Assembly: GCF_027604915.1 (NCBI RefSeq)
Contig: NZ_JAJAQC010000054.1
Coordinates: 1 to 48,161, forward strand
Length of the DNA stretch: 48,161 bases
Origin: Streptomonospora mangrovi
Lineage (GTDB): Bacteria; Actinomycetota; Actinomycetes; Streptosporangiales; Streptosporangiaceae
Direction of reading: 5' to 3'
The position numbers were made by a program, and so were the translations under genes. Positions within the stretch are counted from its first letter, which is position 1. Each line of letters begins with the position of its first letter. The notes under the pieces were generated by a model. That model saw nothing but the letters and a program-made list of their open reading frames with translations. It was not told where the DNA came from and did no database searches. Shown one piece after another: positions 1 to 10,885 of the stretch.

Positions 1-95
1 GCGGAGGCGGTGCCGCGGGCGCGGTCGGCGCCGCCCGGCGGGCGGTCCGGGCCGCGGGCCGCCGACGCGGGCGCGCACGCGGCGCGCCGGCGGCG

Positions 96-791
96 TCAGC
101 GGCCGGCGATATCGCGCAGGAACGGGTTGGTGGCGCGCTCGCGGCCCAGCGTGGTGCGGGGGCCGTGGCCGGGCAGCACGTGGGTGTCCTCGCCCCAGGC
201 GGCGCAGACCCGCTCCAGGCTGGCCAGGATCTGGGCGTGGTCGCCGCCGGGCAGGTCGGTGCGGCCGATGGAGCCGGCGAACAGCAGGTCGCCGGTGAAC
301 AGCACGCCCGCGCCGTCCTGGGCGTCGGCGACGCCGAAGGCCACCGACCCGGGGGTGTGGCCGGGCACGTGCTCGACGGAGAACTCCAGGCCGGCCAGGG
401 CCAGGCGCTCGCCGCCGGCCAGTTCCACCAGCGGGTGGGGCTCGGCGGGCGCGGTGTCGCCCAGCAGGGCGGACAGTTGGCCGCCCAGCACGGGGTCCAG
501 GCCCTTGGCGGGGTCGGTGAGCAGCACCCGGTCGGCGCCGTGGATGTGGGTGGGCGCGCCGGCTCCGCCGTGGCCGGCGACGGCCGCCGCCGACCACACG
601 TGGTCGAAGTGGCCGTGGGTGAGCAGGACCGCCTCGATGCTGAGCCCGTGCCGGGCGACGGCGGCGGCCACGCCCTCGGCGGCGTCCTGGCCGGGGTCGA
701 CCACCACGCACGGCGCACCGCTCTCCGCGGCCGCGGCGACCACGTAGCAGTTCGCGGCGAGCGGCCCGGCGGGGAAAGCGGTGATGAACAC
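96..791 (-). CDS. MBL-fold hydrolase (glyoxalase II-like)
   Basis: Metallo-beta-lactamase-fold hydrolase of about 231 aa, a family that includes hydroxyacylglutathione hydrolase-like thioesterases. The metal-binding signature THGHFDH is near residue 68, a second histidine is in VPGHTPGS, the bridging aspartate is in FTGDLLF and a late histidine is in LPGHGP. The start is taken as GTG at 791 because AGGAGAAGAAGGAAGG lies just upstream; a longer in-frame reading exists but adds only low-complexity Arg/Pro sequence. It is divergent from the DUF349 gene. In other actinomycetes this gene lies between the rel region and hisS, so hisS may lie just left of the window (inference). The substrate is unknown. 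Confidence 0.85.
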   Translation of the reverse strand: MFITAFPAGPLAANCYVVAAAAESGAPCVVVDPGQDAAEGVAAAVARHGLSIEAVLLTHGHFDHVWSAAAVAGHGGAGAPTHIHGADRVLLTDPAKGLDPVLGGQLSALLGDTAPAEPHPLVELAGGERLALAGLEFSVEHVPGHTPGSVAFGVADAQDGAGVLFTGDLLFAGSIGRTDLPGGDHAQILASLERVCAAWGEDTHVLPGHGPRTTLGRERATNPFLRDIAGR

Positions 792-1306
792 GGTGCGCGC
801 GGCCTTCCTTCTTCTCCTGTTGGCATGCACGGGCAAGCACGGGTGGGGCCGCGGGCGGCGGGGCCGCCGGCGGTCCGGGGCGGGCCGCACCGGATGGCCG
901 GGCCGGGCGGGTGGCCCGGCCGCGCCGACCAGAGGCGGGCGGGCCGCTGTTTCCGAGCCTACCGAGGTCCGCGCGGGCGGGCGACCGGGTTCCCCGGTGC
1001 CCGGCGCGCCCCCGTCGTTCCGGTTCATCACCATTCGATCACCGCGCCAGCCACGGCCCTTTGCCAATCGCCCCGTCAGTGTCATATTGGTCGCGTCGCA
1101 CCCGCTCGGCGGTGTTCCGAGCGGCACCCTCGACGCGGTGGGGCGAGCCGCTGATATGCGGCGACGCCGGCGGAAAAGCGGGCGGTATCCGGTGAGGTGT
1201 GCGGATATCGTGCATAGTCACGGCGGTCCCCGGCCACGGGCGGGGCGGCGCCGGGACCACCCGAACCTGGCCGCAGGAGCCAGGCTCATGACTGCTGGAG
1301 GACACG
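792..1306. other. Divergent intergenic region (515 bp), possible promoter
   Basis: No gene is seen between the MBL hydrolase and the DUF349 gene. It should carry two divergent promoters. One plus-strand candidate is TTGCCA at 1061-1066, 16 bases, then CATATT at 1083-1088, in a locally less GC-rich stretch. Nothing else convincing is visible. Confidence 0.35.
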
Positions 1307-2539
1307 GTGACCACGGACCCCTGGGGCCGCGTTGACGACGACGGCACGGTCTACGTGCGCACGAGTGAGGGCGAGCGCGTCGTCGGCTCGTGGCAGGCCG
1401 GCGCGCCCGAGGAAGCCCTCGCGTTCTTCCGCCGCAAGTACGACGCCCTGGTGACCGAGGTCGAGCTGCTGGAGAAGCGGCTGCGCACCACCGACCTGTC
1501 CGCCGCGCAGGCCATGTCCAGTGTCGAGAAGCTGCGCGCGGCCGTGCGCGAGGCCCACGCCGTGGGCGACCTCGACGCGCTTGAGCGCCGCCTCGACGCG
1601 CTGACCAGCCAGGCCGAGGAGCGCCGCGCCGAGCAGAAGCAGGCCCAGGAGCAGGCCCGGGTGGAGGCGCGCGAGACCAAGGAGCGCATCGTCGCCGAGG
1701 CCGAGCGCGTGGCCGCCGAGACCACGCACTGGAAGTCCGGCGGCGAGCGCATGCGCCAGCTCATCGAGGAGTGGAAGGCCGCGCCGCGCACCGACCGCCC
1801 CACCGAGCAGGCCCTGTGGAAGCGCATGTCGGCGGCGCGCAACTCCTTCTCCAAGCGCCGCAAGGCGTACTTCGCCGGGCTGGACCAGCAGCGCGAGCAG
1901 GTGCGCGAGGAGAAGGAGCGCATCGTCGCCGAGGCGGAGTCCCTGTCCGACTCCACCGACTGGGGCCCCACCGCCGGGCGCTACCGCGACCTGATGCAGC
2001 AGTGGAAGGCCAGCGGCCGCGCCGACCGCGCCAGCGAGGACGAGCTGTGGACCCGCTTCAAGGCGGCCCAGGACCGGTTCTTCCAGGCGCGCAACGCGGT
2101 CTTCGCCGAGCGCGACGCCGAACTCCGCGTCAACGCCGAGGCCAAGGAGCGGATCCTGGAGGACGCCCGACGCGAGCTGGCGGAGATCTCCGATCCCCGC
2201 GAGGCCCGCGCGCGGCTGCGCGACTTCCAGGAGGCGTGGGAGGAGGCCGGCCCGGCGCCGCGCGACTCACGCGACCGGCTGGAGGGCGCGTTCCGCAAGA
2301 TCGAGGACGACGTGCGCCGCGCCGAGGAGCAGGAGTGGCAGCGCACCAACCCCGAGGCGCGGGCGCGCGCCGAGGCGACGGCCAGCCGGCTGCACGACTC
2401 CATCGTCCAGTTGGAGGCCGACCTGGCCCACGCGCGCGAGCGCGGCAACGAGCGCAAGATCCGCGAGATCGAGGACGCGCTGACAGCCCGCCGCTCGTGG
2501 CTGGAGGAAGCCGAGAAGGCCCTCAACGAGATGCGCTGA
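1307..2539 (+). CDS. DUF349 domain-containing protein
   Basis: A 410-aa, highly charged, largely alpha-helical cytoplasmic protein with tandem DUF349 repeats. Two clear repeats share a pattern of W-K-A, then an acidic E-x-x-L-W, then a basic A-x-x-x-F block (around residues 155-195 and 225-265), and a weaker third follows near 300-340. The C-terminal 70 residues are predicted coiled coil. The GTG start at 1307 follows CTGGAGGACACG. DUF349 proteins commonly neighbour rel in actinomycetes, and a link to ribosome or (p)ppGpp physiology has been proposed, but the molecular function is not established. It is the only plus-strand gene in the first 3.9 kb. Confidence 0.85.
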   Translation: MTTDPWGRVDDDGTVYVRTSEGERVVGSWQAGAPEEALAFFRRKYDALVTEVELLEKRLRTTDLSAAQAMSSVEKLRAAVREAHAVGDLDALERRLDALTSQAEERRAEQKQAQEQARVEARETKERIVAEAERVAAETTHWKSGGERMRQLIEEWKAAPRTDRPTEQALWKRMSAARNSFSKRRKAYFAGLDQQREQVREEKERIVAEAESLSDSTDWGPTAGRYRDLMQQWKASGRADRASEDELWTRFKAAQDRFFQARNAVFAERDAELRVNAEAKERILEDARRELAEISDPREARARLRDFQEAWEEAGPAPRDSRDRLEGAFRKIEDDVRRAEEQEWQRTNPEARARAEATASRLHDSIVQLEADLAHARERGNERKIREIEDALTARRSWLEEAEKALNEMR

Positions 2540-2632
2540 GGCGCGGGCCGGCGTCCCCTCGCGGCCGCCGGCCGCGCCGCCCGCCACCGGGGCGCGGCAC
2601 CGGCCCCGCGCCCGGCGCGCCCGCGGGTGCGC

Positions 2633-2965
2633 TCAGGTGTCCATGACCACTGTGAGCAGCAGCGCGGAGTCCTCCAGCGCCTCGATGGTGTGCTCGGTGT
2701 CGGGCGCGGCCAGCAGGTCCACCGGTCGGCCCTCCCAGGTGTCGGATCCGGCGGTCAGCCGGACCCGGCCGCGCAGCACGACCACCGTGGAGTCCACCGG
2801 GTTGGGGTGCGGGGAGACGGTGGCGCCCTGGCGCAGGCCGATCACGGTGTGCCGCAGGGTCTGCTCGTGCCCGCCGTAGAAGGTCTCGGAACTGCGGCCG
2901 GCCGACGCCGCCGCGGCCTCCTCCAGATGCTTGCGTGCCAGTGCGTCGAGCGAGAACTTGTTCAT
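2633..2965 (-). CDS. Cupin-domain protein
   Basis: A 110-aa single-domain cupin. The small beta-barrel pattern is visible as a conserved histidine and proline in the V-S-P-H-P-N-P segment, then V-V-L-R-G-R-V-R-L, and a second motif ending in H-T-I-E-A-L-E-D-S-A. Two in-frame starts exist (ATG at 2965 and GTG at 2974); ATG is preferred for its spacing from GAGTGGG. It is convergent with the DUF349 gene and lies downstream of the MarR regulator on the same strand, so it may be part of that regulator's unit, though the intervening sequence holds the broken MarR tail. The ligand is unknown. Confidence 0.75.
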   Translation of the reverse strand: MNKFSLDALARKHLEEAAAASAGRSSETFYGGHEQTLRHTVIGLRQGATVSPHPNPVDSTVVVLRGRVRLTAGSDTWEGRPVDLLAAPDTEHTIEALEDSALLLTVVMDT

Positions 2966-2994
2966 GGCACCCACTCTGACCGCTCAGCGCCGCC

Positions 2995-3224
2995 TCACAC
3001 CTGCACCCCGCCCGGGCGCCCCGCTCCCCCGCCGCCCGCGGCCGACTTCCCCGCCTCCTGATCCTCCGCCAGGCGGGCCAGCCCCTCCTCGGCCGACACC
3101 TCCTTAGCCAACTCCTCGGCGGCGGCCGGCTCCTCCCCGGCCGACGTCCTCCTCAACCGCCCCCACCTCGGCCGGCACCTCCTCACCCAACTCCTCGGCG
3201 CCCACCTCCTCGGCCGAGTCCTCC
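2995..3224 (-). repeat. Degenerate GCCGAGGAG repeat tract, remnant of MarR C-terminal tail
   Basis: Imperfect short repeats of the kind GCCGAGGAGGWG and GCCGAGGAGTTGGCT (minus strand) run from inside the MarR gene through about 3010. Reading on after the MarR stop needs a one-base shift near 3235-3245 and another near 3135-3150. The joined reading gives a continuous Ala/Glu-rich tail ending at a stop at 2995. No independent start or ribosome binding site is seen in this stretch. Confidence 0.6.
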
Positions 3225-3815
3225 TCAGCCAGCCCCACCTCGGCCAACTTCCTCCTCGACCGAGTCCTCCTGAGCCGGATCCTCCTCGGCCAGCTCGTCC
3301 TCGGTCGGATCCTCCTCGACTGACTCCTCCCCGGCCGGCTCCTCCCCGGTCGGCTTTTCGGCGGAGAGCCGGCGCGTCTCGGCGTGCAGGATGTCGATCG
3401 TGCCGGTCACGTACTCGGTGATGGCGGCGAGTTCGGCGTCGTCGTAGCCGGCCATGAGGCCGGCCATCGCCCGCCCCAACCCGCCGAAGGCGTCGGCCAG
3501 CGCCGCGCGCGCCCGGGGGTGCACCGCCACGACCACCCGCCGCCGGTCGGTGGGGTCGGTCTCGCGCGTGATGTAGCCCAGGGCGCCGAGCCGGTCGAGC
3601 AGGCCGGTCACGCCCCCGGGGGTCAACCCGGTCAACTCGACCAGCGAGCCGGCGGCCAGCGGTCCCTCGCGCTCGATCAGCGTGAGCGCGCGGTGGTCCA
3701 GCGCGCGCAGGCCCAGGCGCCGCCCCACCGCCTCGTGGAACAGCACGACGGCGGTGCTCAGCCGCTGCCCGAGGTCGTCACCCGCCGCATCGGGCCCGCT
3801 CGGTGCGTCATCCAC
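3225..3815 (-). CDS. MarR-family transcriptional regulator with frameshifted acidic tail
   Basis: Winged-helix MarR regulator of about 196 aa. The core (residues roughly 20-145) contains the DNA-binding part ALDHRALTLIEREG...LVELTGLTPGGVTGLLDRL and the wing motif RETDPTDRRRVVV, typical of MarR proteins. The start is GTG at 3815 with GGAGAGG upstream; the ATG 30 bases earlier has no ribosome binding site. The last ~45 residues are a Glu/Pro/Ala-rich tail. The same repetitive coding pattern continues past the stop in the other two frames down to about 2995, suggesting the tail was once longer and has been cut by frameshifts. It is divergent from a membrane protein gene across a strong pseudo-palindrome, its probable operator. 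Confidence 0.85.
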   Translation of the reverse strand: MDDAPSGPDAAGDDLGQRLSTAVVLFHEAVGRRLGLRALDHRALTLIEREGPLAAGSLVELTGLTPGGVTGLLDRLGALGYITRETDPTDRRRVVVAVHPRARAALADAFGGLGRAMAGLMAGYDDAELAAITEYVTGTIDILHAETRRLSAEKPTGEEPAGEESVEEDPTEDELAEEDPAQEDSVEEEVGRGGAG

Positions 3816-3870
3816 GTGTCCGTCCTCTCCTCGTCGCGACGGCATGCTGTTGCGCCGACACTTCGGTTTA

Positions 3871-3891
3871 TTTTAGTTTAGTGAAATAAAA
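3871..3891. promoter_or_regulatory. Probable MarR operator in AT-rich island
   Basis: A 17-bp pseudo-palindrome, TTAGTTTAGTGAAATAA, occupies 3873-3889 with 6 of 8 arm pairs complementary; two further A:T pairs extend it on each side. It sits between the divergent MarR and membrane protein genes, 17 bases before the latter's GTG start, in an AT-rich patch that contrasts sharply with the surrounding DNA. Size, symmetry and position are those of MarR-family operators; binding by this regulator is inference. Confidence 0.7.
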
Positions 3892-3907
3892 CGAATGGGA
3901 GAGCACT

Positions 3908-4575
3908 GTGCCGCAACACACGACCTCCGCGCCGCCCGAACCCGCCCACCTGCGCCTGGCCCTGGAGGTCCCCCGCTGGGCCTGGCACTTCACCCTGCGC
4001 CGCCTCCCCCTCGTGGTCGGCCTCTCCCTCATCCCCGCCGCCGAGCGCTTCGGCGTGGCGCTGTGGGGCGAGGCCCTGGCGCCGGCGGCACACGCGGCGC
4101 TGGAGGTCCTGGCCCAGGGCGCGCGGGTGGTGCTGGTGGTGCTGCTCGTCCGGATCGCCGTACTCGCCGACGAGCGGGTGCGCGAGCACGCCGCGGCCGG
4201 GTTCGGCCGCCGCGTCCAGGCGTTCCTGGACCATCGGTGGCCCAGCGTGCTCGCCCAGACGGCCCTGCTGCTGGCACTTGCCGCGGTGTCCACCGTGATC
4301 CCGGAGTGGCTGGTGCCGCTGTGGATCCCCGCCGGAGCCCACGACCTCTACTGGGCCGTGCTGCTCGCCGTCAAGAACGTCACCGTCATCGCCTTCGCCC
4401 TGGTCTGGGTGGTCGGCGCCCTGCGCCAGGCGCTGGTGGAGGGCGGCCGCCTGCTGGCCGCGACCCCCGCACCTCCCGCACCTCCCGCACCCGCCGCGCC
4501 GGAGGGCGCGGACGCGGACCGGCGCGGCCAGGCACGGCCGGGCGGCGCCACTGGGGACGGCCGGGCGGCGCGCGG

Positions 4576-4579
<4 letters not shown>
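3908..4579 (+). CDS. Putative integral membrane protein divergent from MarR regulator
   Basis: A 223-aa protein with about four hydrophobic segments (approximately residues 35-55, 62-85, 115-135 and 145-170) and a Pro/Ala-rich then polar C-terminal tail of about 45 residues. The start is GTG at 3908 with GGGAGAG six bases upstream. No family was recognised with confidence. Its divergent placement across the MarR-type operator suggests it is the regulator's main target, perhaps a membrane stress or transport function. Its stop is only a few bases from the rel stop, so the two genes converge with almost no space for a terminator. Confidence 0.75.
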
Positions 4580-7020
<2,441 letters not shown>

Positions 7021-7289
7021 GGACATCCCTCCCGCGGCCGGTCGTCCCCGGGGCCGAAACCGCTACCGCGTACGGGTCGGGCACCGCCCGGGAAGGGGCG
7101 GTGTCGCCGTGGTCCGGCCGCCGGGGTCGACGTCAGCGTCGTGAACGTTGTGAACGTTAGGGCTCACCTGTACCAACGCGCCGCTGCGGCTCCGTTATGC
7201 CCGCAAGTCTACTGCCCGGGGGTCGGGCGGCCCGGCTCAAGGGGGCGGGGGCGGTTCCGGGGGCGGGGGCGCCTCCCGGTCGCCGACCG
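7021..7289. promoter_or_regulatory. apt-rel intergenic region with tandem 9-bp repeat
   Basis: Between the apt stop and the rel start is a 269-base gap. It contains a perfect tandem repeat GTGAACGTT-GTGAACGTT (7141-7158), about 120 bases upstream of rel, in a locally AT-richer stretch. This could be a regulator site or part of a rel promoter separate from apt. No -10/-35 pair is convincing. Confidence 0.35.
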
Positions 7290-7820
7290 CTAGAGGACGG
7301 CGAGCGCGTGCGGTTCCACGTCGGTCAGTCTCCGCCGGCCCTCAAGGAAACCGAGTTCGATGAGGACCGAGAATCCCACGACCGTACCACCCGCCTGTCG
7401 GACCAGGCGCACCGCGGCCTCCCCTGTGCCACCGGTGGCGAGGACGTCGTCCACGATGAGCACGCGGCTGCCGGGCTGGACGGCGTCGGTGTGGATCTCG
7501 ACCGTCGCGGAGCCGTACTCCAGATCATAGGTCGCCTGGTAGGTCTCGCGGGGGAGTTTTCCCGCTTTGCGCACCGGCACGAATCCGGCGCCCAACTCCA
7601 GGGCGACGGGCGCGCCCAGGATGAAGCCGCGCGCCTCCAGGCCCAGCACGGTGTCGACGGTGCCGGGCGCGTACCGCCTCGCGATCCCCTCGACGACCGC
7701 GCGCAGGGACGCGGCGTCGGCCAGCAGTCCGGTGATGTCCTTGAAGACCACCCCCGGCCGGGGGAAGTCGGGGACGTCGCGCAGGCCGGCCTTGATCAGG
7801 TCGGAGAGGTCCGCGGACAT
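7290..7820 (-). CDS. apt: Adenine phosphoribosyltransferase
   Basis: Purine salvage enzyme converting adenine and PRPP to AMP; 176 aa, normal family length. The PRPP-binding loop VLIVDDVLATGGT is near residue 120, and the N-terminal DFPRPGVVFKDIT and GLEARGF segments are characteristic. The ATG at 7820 follows GGCGAGG. It lies upstream of rel in the usual actinobacterial order. A strong hairpin separates it from yajC, so apt is probably transcribed from its own promoter. Confidence 0.96.
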   Translation of the reverse strand: MSADLSDLIKAGLRDVPDFPRPGVVFKDITGLLADAASLRAVVEGIARRYAPGTVDTVLGLEARGFILGAPVALELGAGFVPVRKAGKLPRETYQATYDLEYGSATVEIHTDAVQPGSRVLIVDDVLATGGTGEAAVRLVRQAGGTVVGFSVLIELGFLEGRRRLTDVEPHALAVL

Positions 7821-7888
7821 GGTGGTGTGGTCCTCGCCTTCGTCGCAGTGGGGCGCGCGCCGGGGGGGGCGGCCGGGCGGCCGGCACG

Positions 7889-7932
7889 CGCGCGCCTACC
7901 GGCCCCGCGGTCGCGGGGCCGGTAGGCGCGCG
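7889..7932 (-). terminator. Very strong hairpin downstream of yajC
   Basis: A perfect inverted repeat: arms 7889-7909 and 7912-7932 pair over 21 bp with two bases between them. It starts about 20 bases after the yajC stop on the minus strand. There is no U-tract, as is common for actinomycete terminators. It sits exactly where secD would normally begin. Confidence 0.75.
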
Positions 7933-7952
7933 GGCAGCGCCGGGTCGGGGCG

Positions 7953-8339
7953 CTACTTGCCGTCGTTCTTGTCGTCGTTGCCCGGGAAGTCGGGGCGGTC
8001 CTCGACCGGGGTGTCGTCGGCCGGGGCCTCGTTGGGCCGCACGATGTCGCCGACACCCGCCTTGAGCATGCGGATGCGGGTGCCCGGGGACACCTCAAGC
8101 TCGACCTCGGTGTCGCGCACCTCGACCACGGTGGCGAAGAAGCCCGCCTTGGTCAGCACCTCGACGCCCGGCTGGAGGTCGCTCTGCATCTTGGTCTCCT
8201 GCTGCCTGCGCTTCTGCTGCGGGCGCAGGATCAGCAGCCAGAAGACGAGTGCGATGAGCACGAACGGCAGGAGCATCCCGAGGAGCCCGCCGTCCTGAGC
8301 GGCGGCGCCTCCTTGGGCCAAAATCGTCTGGGCCAGCAC
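7953..8339 (-). CDS. yajC: Preprotein translocase accessory subunit YajC
   Basis: Small single-span membrane subunit of the Sec translocase accessory complex with SecD and SecF. About 128 aa, with an N-terminal transmembrane helix (LLPFVLIALVFWLLILRP) followed by a basic stretch RPQQKRRQQE, then the conserved PGVEVLTKAGFFATVVEV segment and an acidic tail. The start is GTG at 8339 with GGGAAGGACA upstream. The expected partners secD and secF do not follow; a terminator-like hairpin and then apt come next. Confidence 0.93.
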   Translation of the reverse strand: MLAQTILAQGGAAAQDGGLLGMLLPFVLIALVFWLLILRPQQKRRQQETKMQSDLQPGVEVLTKAGFFATVVEVRDTEVELEVSPGTRIRMLKAGVGDIVRPNEAPADDTPVEDRPDFPGNDDKNDGK

Positions 8340-9113
8340 GGGGTGTCCTTCCCTTGGTTTGTCTCGACCTTGGTGGCGCGCCGACGTGCGGCGGGCCGCT
8401 GCCACGGCGTTCGCCGCCGCCCGTCAACGAGCGGCGGGGCGGGAGGCGTTCCCCGCGGCCGGATCGGCGCGGCCATCGTTGCCGTTTCGCAAGGTCCGCG
8501 TTCCAGCTTAGGCCATCGGGCGGAGGGGGACCCGCCACCGGCCGGCGGGGTGGGTGGCCTCGGGAGGCGACGGCGCCCGCTGGCCGGGCCGAGCCGACGT
8601 CGGGACGCCGGTCCAATCGTTGGGGCCAATGGCCGGGGCGGGTGACGGGTGCGGCGACGGCGGCCGGTGGCCTGAGCAGGCGACCGGCGCGCGGTGCGCG
8701 CGTGGTCGGGGGCGACGGGGCGCCCAGCGCGGCGGCGCCCGGGGCCGGGCGACCACGACGGCGCGGGGCGGATGACCGGGGAAGGCGCCGGAGACAGCGA
8801 AGGCAGCGGATGGCCGGGCAGGCGGTCACCGGGTCGCGCGGCGCGCGGCTGAGGCGAGCGACCGGTGCGGCGAGGACGCCGAGGGACTGAGGCAGCCGAC
8901 CATTCGGTGGCTCGTCGCCACCTGACCGTCCGCCCCGGGAACCGGGGGGCGCGCGCCCCGCCCCGCGCCTGACTTAAGCTCTCGCGCCCTTCCCCACGCG
9001 TCCGACCCGCTGGGCGGTGAACGCGGGCTGGACCGTCGCCTCGCTTCCCCGTCGCCGGCCCGGCCGATCGACCCGCTGGTCGATGAGGACCGTCCCGGGA
9101 ACCGCCCTCACCC
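8340..9113. other. ruvB-yajC intergenic region (774 bp), no gene recognised
   Basis: Long GC-rich stretch without a protein that looks real on either strand; all open frames are Arg/Pro/Gly-rich shadows. Imperfect copies of a CTGAG...CGACCG pattern recur near 8672, 8849 and 8888, and the region looks like degenerate low-complexity DNA. The yajC promoter should be in its left part. It may be the scar of a rearrangement, but no secD- or secF-like fragment was seen. Confidence 0.5.
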
Positions 9114-10247
9114 CTAGGGTTGGGACGTCCCGGCGCTTCCGGGCTGGGCGGGGGCGGGAGCGGCACCGCCGTCGGCCGGGGCCGTGGCCGGCGCCGTGCC
9201 CGAGGCTGGGTCGGCCACCGCGCCCGCGCCGAAGGCGGCGTCCGGGGGCGGGGCGATGCCCATGTGCTCCCAGGCGCGCGGGGTGGCCACGCGGCCGCGC
9301 GGGGTGCGGGCGATGAAACCCGAGCGCACCAGGAACGGCTCGGCCACCACCTCCACCGTCTCGGGCTCCTCGCCCACCGCCACCGCCAGGGTCGACAGCC
9401 CCACCGGGCCGCCGCGGAACTTGGTGAGCAGGGCGTCCAGCACGGCGCGGTCCAGCCGGTCCAGGCCGTGGGCGTCGACCTCGTAGAGCGCCAGCGCGGC
9501 GCGGGCGGTGTCGCGGGTGAGGCGGCCGTCGCCGTGGACCTCGGCGTAGTCGCGGACCCGGCGCAGCAGCCGGTTGGCGATGCGGGGGGTGCCGCGCGAG
9601 CGGCCCGCGATCTCGGCCGCGGCGTCGGCGGCGAGTTCGACCTGGAGCAGCCCGGCCGAGCGGTGCAGGATCAACTCCAGGTCGGCGGGGTCGTAGAAGT
9701 CCATGTGCGCGGTGAACCCGAAGCGGTCGCGCAGCGGCGCGGGCAGCAGCCCGGCCCGGGTGGTGGCGCCGACCAGGGTGAACGGCGCGATGTCCAGGGG
9801 GATGGCGGTGGCGCCGGGCCCCTTGCCCACCATCACGTCGACCCGGAAGTCCTCCATGGCGACGTAGAGCATCTCCTCGGCGGGGCGGGCCATGCGGTGG
9901 ATCTCGTCGAGGAACAGCACCTCGCCCTCGTGCAGGGTGGACAGCACCGCCGCGAGGTCGCCGGAGCGCTCGATCGCCGGCCCCGAGGTGATGCGCAGCG
10001 GCGCGCCCAACTCGGCCGCGATGATCATGGCCAGGGTGGTCTTGCCCAGGCCCGGCCCGCCCGACATCAGCACGTGGTCGGGTGCCCGGCCGCGCCGCTG
10101 GGCGCCGCGCAGCACCAGGGACAGCTGCTCGCGCACCCGCTCCTGGCCGACGAAGTCGGCCAGCCGCTTGGGCCGCAGCGCGCCCTCGATGGCGCGCTCG
10201 TCCAGGTCGGCCTCCGGGGAGACGGTGTCGCGTTCGTAGTCGGCCAT
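9114..10247 (-). CDS. ruvB: Holliday junction branch migration ATPase RuvB
   Basis: AAA+ motor (377 aa) that drives branch migration with RuvA. The N-terminal [12 protein letters not shown], Walker [12 protein letters not shown], Walker B FLDEIHRM, sensor I GATTRAG and the C-terminal winged helix ending at ...[12 protein letters not shown]...[10 protein letters not shown] are all present. A Pro/Ala/Gly-rich tail of about 45 residues follows the winged helix. ATG at 10247 follows GAGGGAGG; the ruvA stop is 15 bases upstream, so the genes are cotranscribed as ruvCAB. Confidence 0.97.
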   Translation of the reverse strand: MADYERDTVSPEADLDERAIEGALRPKRLADFVGQERVREQLSLVLRGAQRRGRAPDHVLMSGGPGLGKTTLAMIIAAELGAPLRITSGPAIERSGDLAAVLSTLHEGEVLFLDEIHRMARPAEEMLYVAMEDFRVDVMVGKGPGATAIPLDIAPFTLVGATTRAGLLPAPLRDRFGFTAHMDFYDPADLELILHRSAGLLQVELAADAAAEIAGRSRGTPRIANRLLRRVRDYAEVHGDGRLTRDTARAALALYEVDAHGLDRLDRAVLDALLTKFRGGPVGLSTLAVAVGEEPETVEVVAEPFLVRSGFIARTPRGRVATPRAWEHMGIAPPPDAAFGAGAVADPASGTAPATAPADGGAAPAPAQPGSAGTSQP

Positions 10248-10262
10248 GGCCGCCTCCCTCTG

Positions 10263-10883
10263 CTAGACCCGGCTGAGCCTGCGCAGGGCGCTGCGCAGGA
10301 GCAGGGCGACGTCGGGCGTGTGCTCGGCCTCGGCGGCCACGGCCTCAGCGGCGGCCTCGGCGTCCTTGGCCGACCACCCGAGGTTGACCAGCCCCGAGAC
10401 CACCTGGGGTCGCCAGGGCGAGGCGGCCGTGGCGGCGGGGCCGCCGCCGGGTCCGCCGGTGCCCGCTCCGGCTCCGGGCGCGGGCTCGCCGAGCTTGCCG
10501 CGCAACTCCAGCACGATGCGCTGGGCGCCCTTGGGGCCGATCCCGGGCACGCGGGTGAGGGCGGCGGTGTCCTCGGCGGCCACGGCCGCGCGCAGTGCGT
10601 CGGGGGTGTGCACCGCGAGGATGCCCAGGGCCAGGCGGGGGCCGACCCCGCTCGCCGACTGGAGGCGCTCGAAGACCGCGCGCTCGTCGTCGTCGGCGAA
10701 CCCGTAGAGGGTCAGCGACTCCTCGCGCACGACCAGCGAGGTGGGCACGGTGGCGGTCTCGCCCACGCGCAGCCGGGCCAGGGTGGCGGGGGTGGCGTGG
10801 ACGGTCATGCCGACCCCGCCGACCTCGATGACGGCGGTCTGGGCGGAGCGGGCGGCGACCCGTCCGCTGAGGAACGCGATCAC
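10263..10883 (-). CDS. ruvA: Holliday junction branch migration protein RuvA
   Basis: Holliday-junction-binding subunit (206 aa). The N-terminal OB fold begins VIAFLSGRV; tandem helix-hairpin-helix motifs are visible as ASGVGPRLALGIL and VPGIGPKGAQRIVLEL; the C-terminal RuvB-interacting domain contains ALVNLGWS-type sequence (GLVNLGWSAKDAEAAAE). Start GTG at 10883 has GGGAAGG five bases upstream; another GTG at 10889 overlaps the ruvC stop but would add two residues not usual in RuvA. The linker before domain III is Gly/Pro-rich. Confidence 0.95.
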   Translation of the reverse strand: MIAFLSGRVAARSAQTAVIEVGGVGMTVHATPATLARLRVGETATVPTSLVVREESLTLYGFADDDERAVFERLQSASGVGPRLALGILAVHTPDALRAAVAAEDTAALTRVPGIGPKGAQRIVLELRGKLGEPAPGAGAGTGGPGGGPAATAASPWRPQVVSGLVNLGWSAKDAEAAAEAVAAEAEHTPDVALLLRSALRRLSRV

Positions 10884-10885
10884 AG

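Noticed and set aside
3000-3300. CRISPR array or tandem satellite
   Set aside because: The repeats are short, imperfect and follow codon-like periods; they read as an acidic protein tail.
8231-9166. 311-codon minus-strand open frame between ruvB and yajC as secD or secF remnant
   Set aside because: Pro/Arg/Gly-rich low complexity without membrane helices or any SecD/SecF motif.
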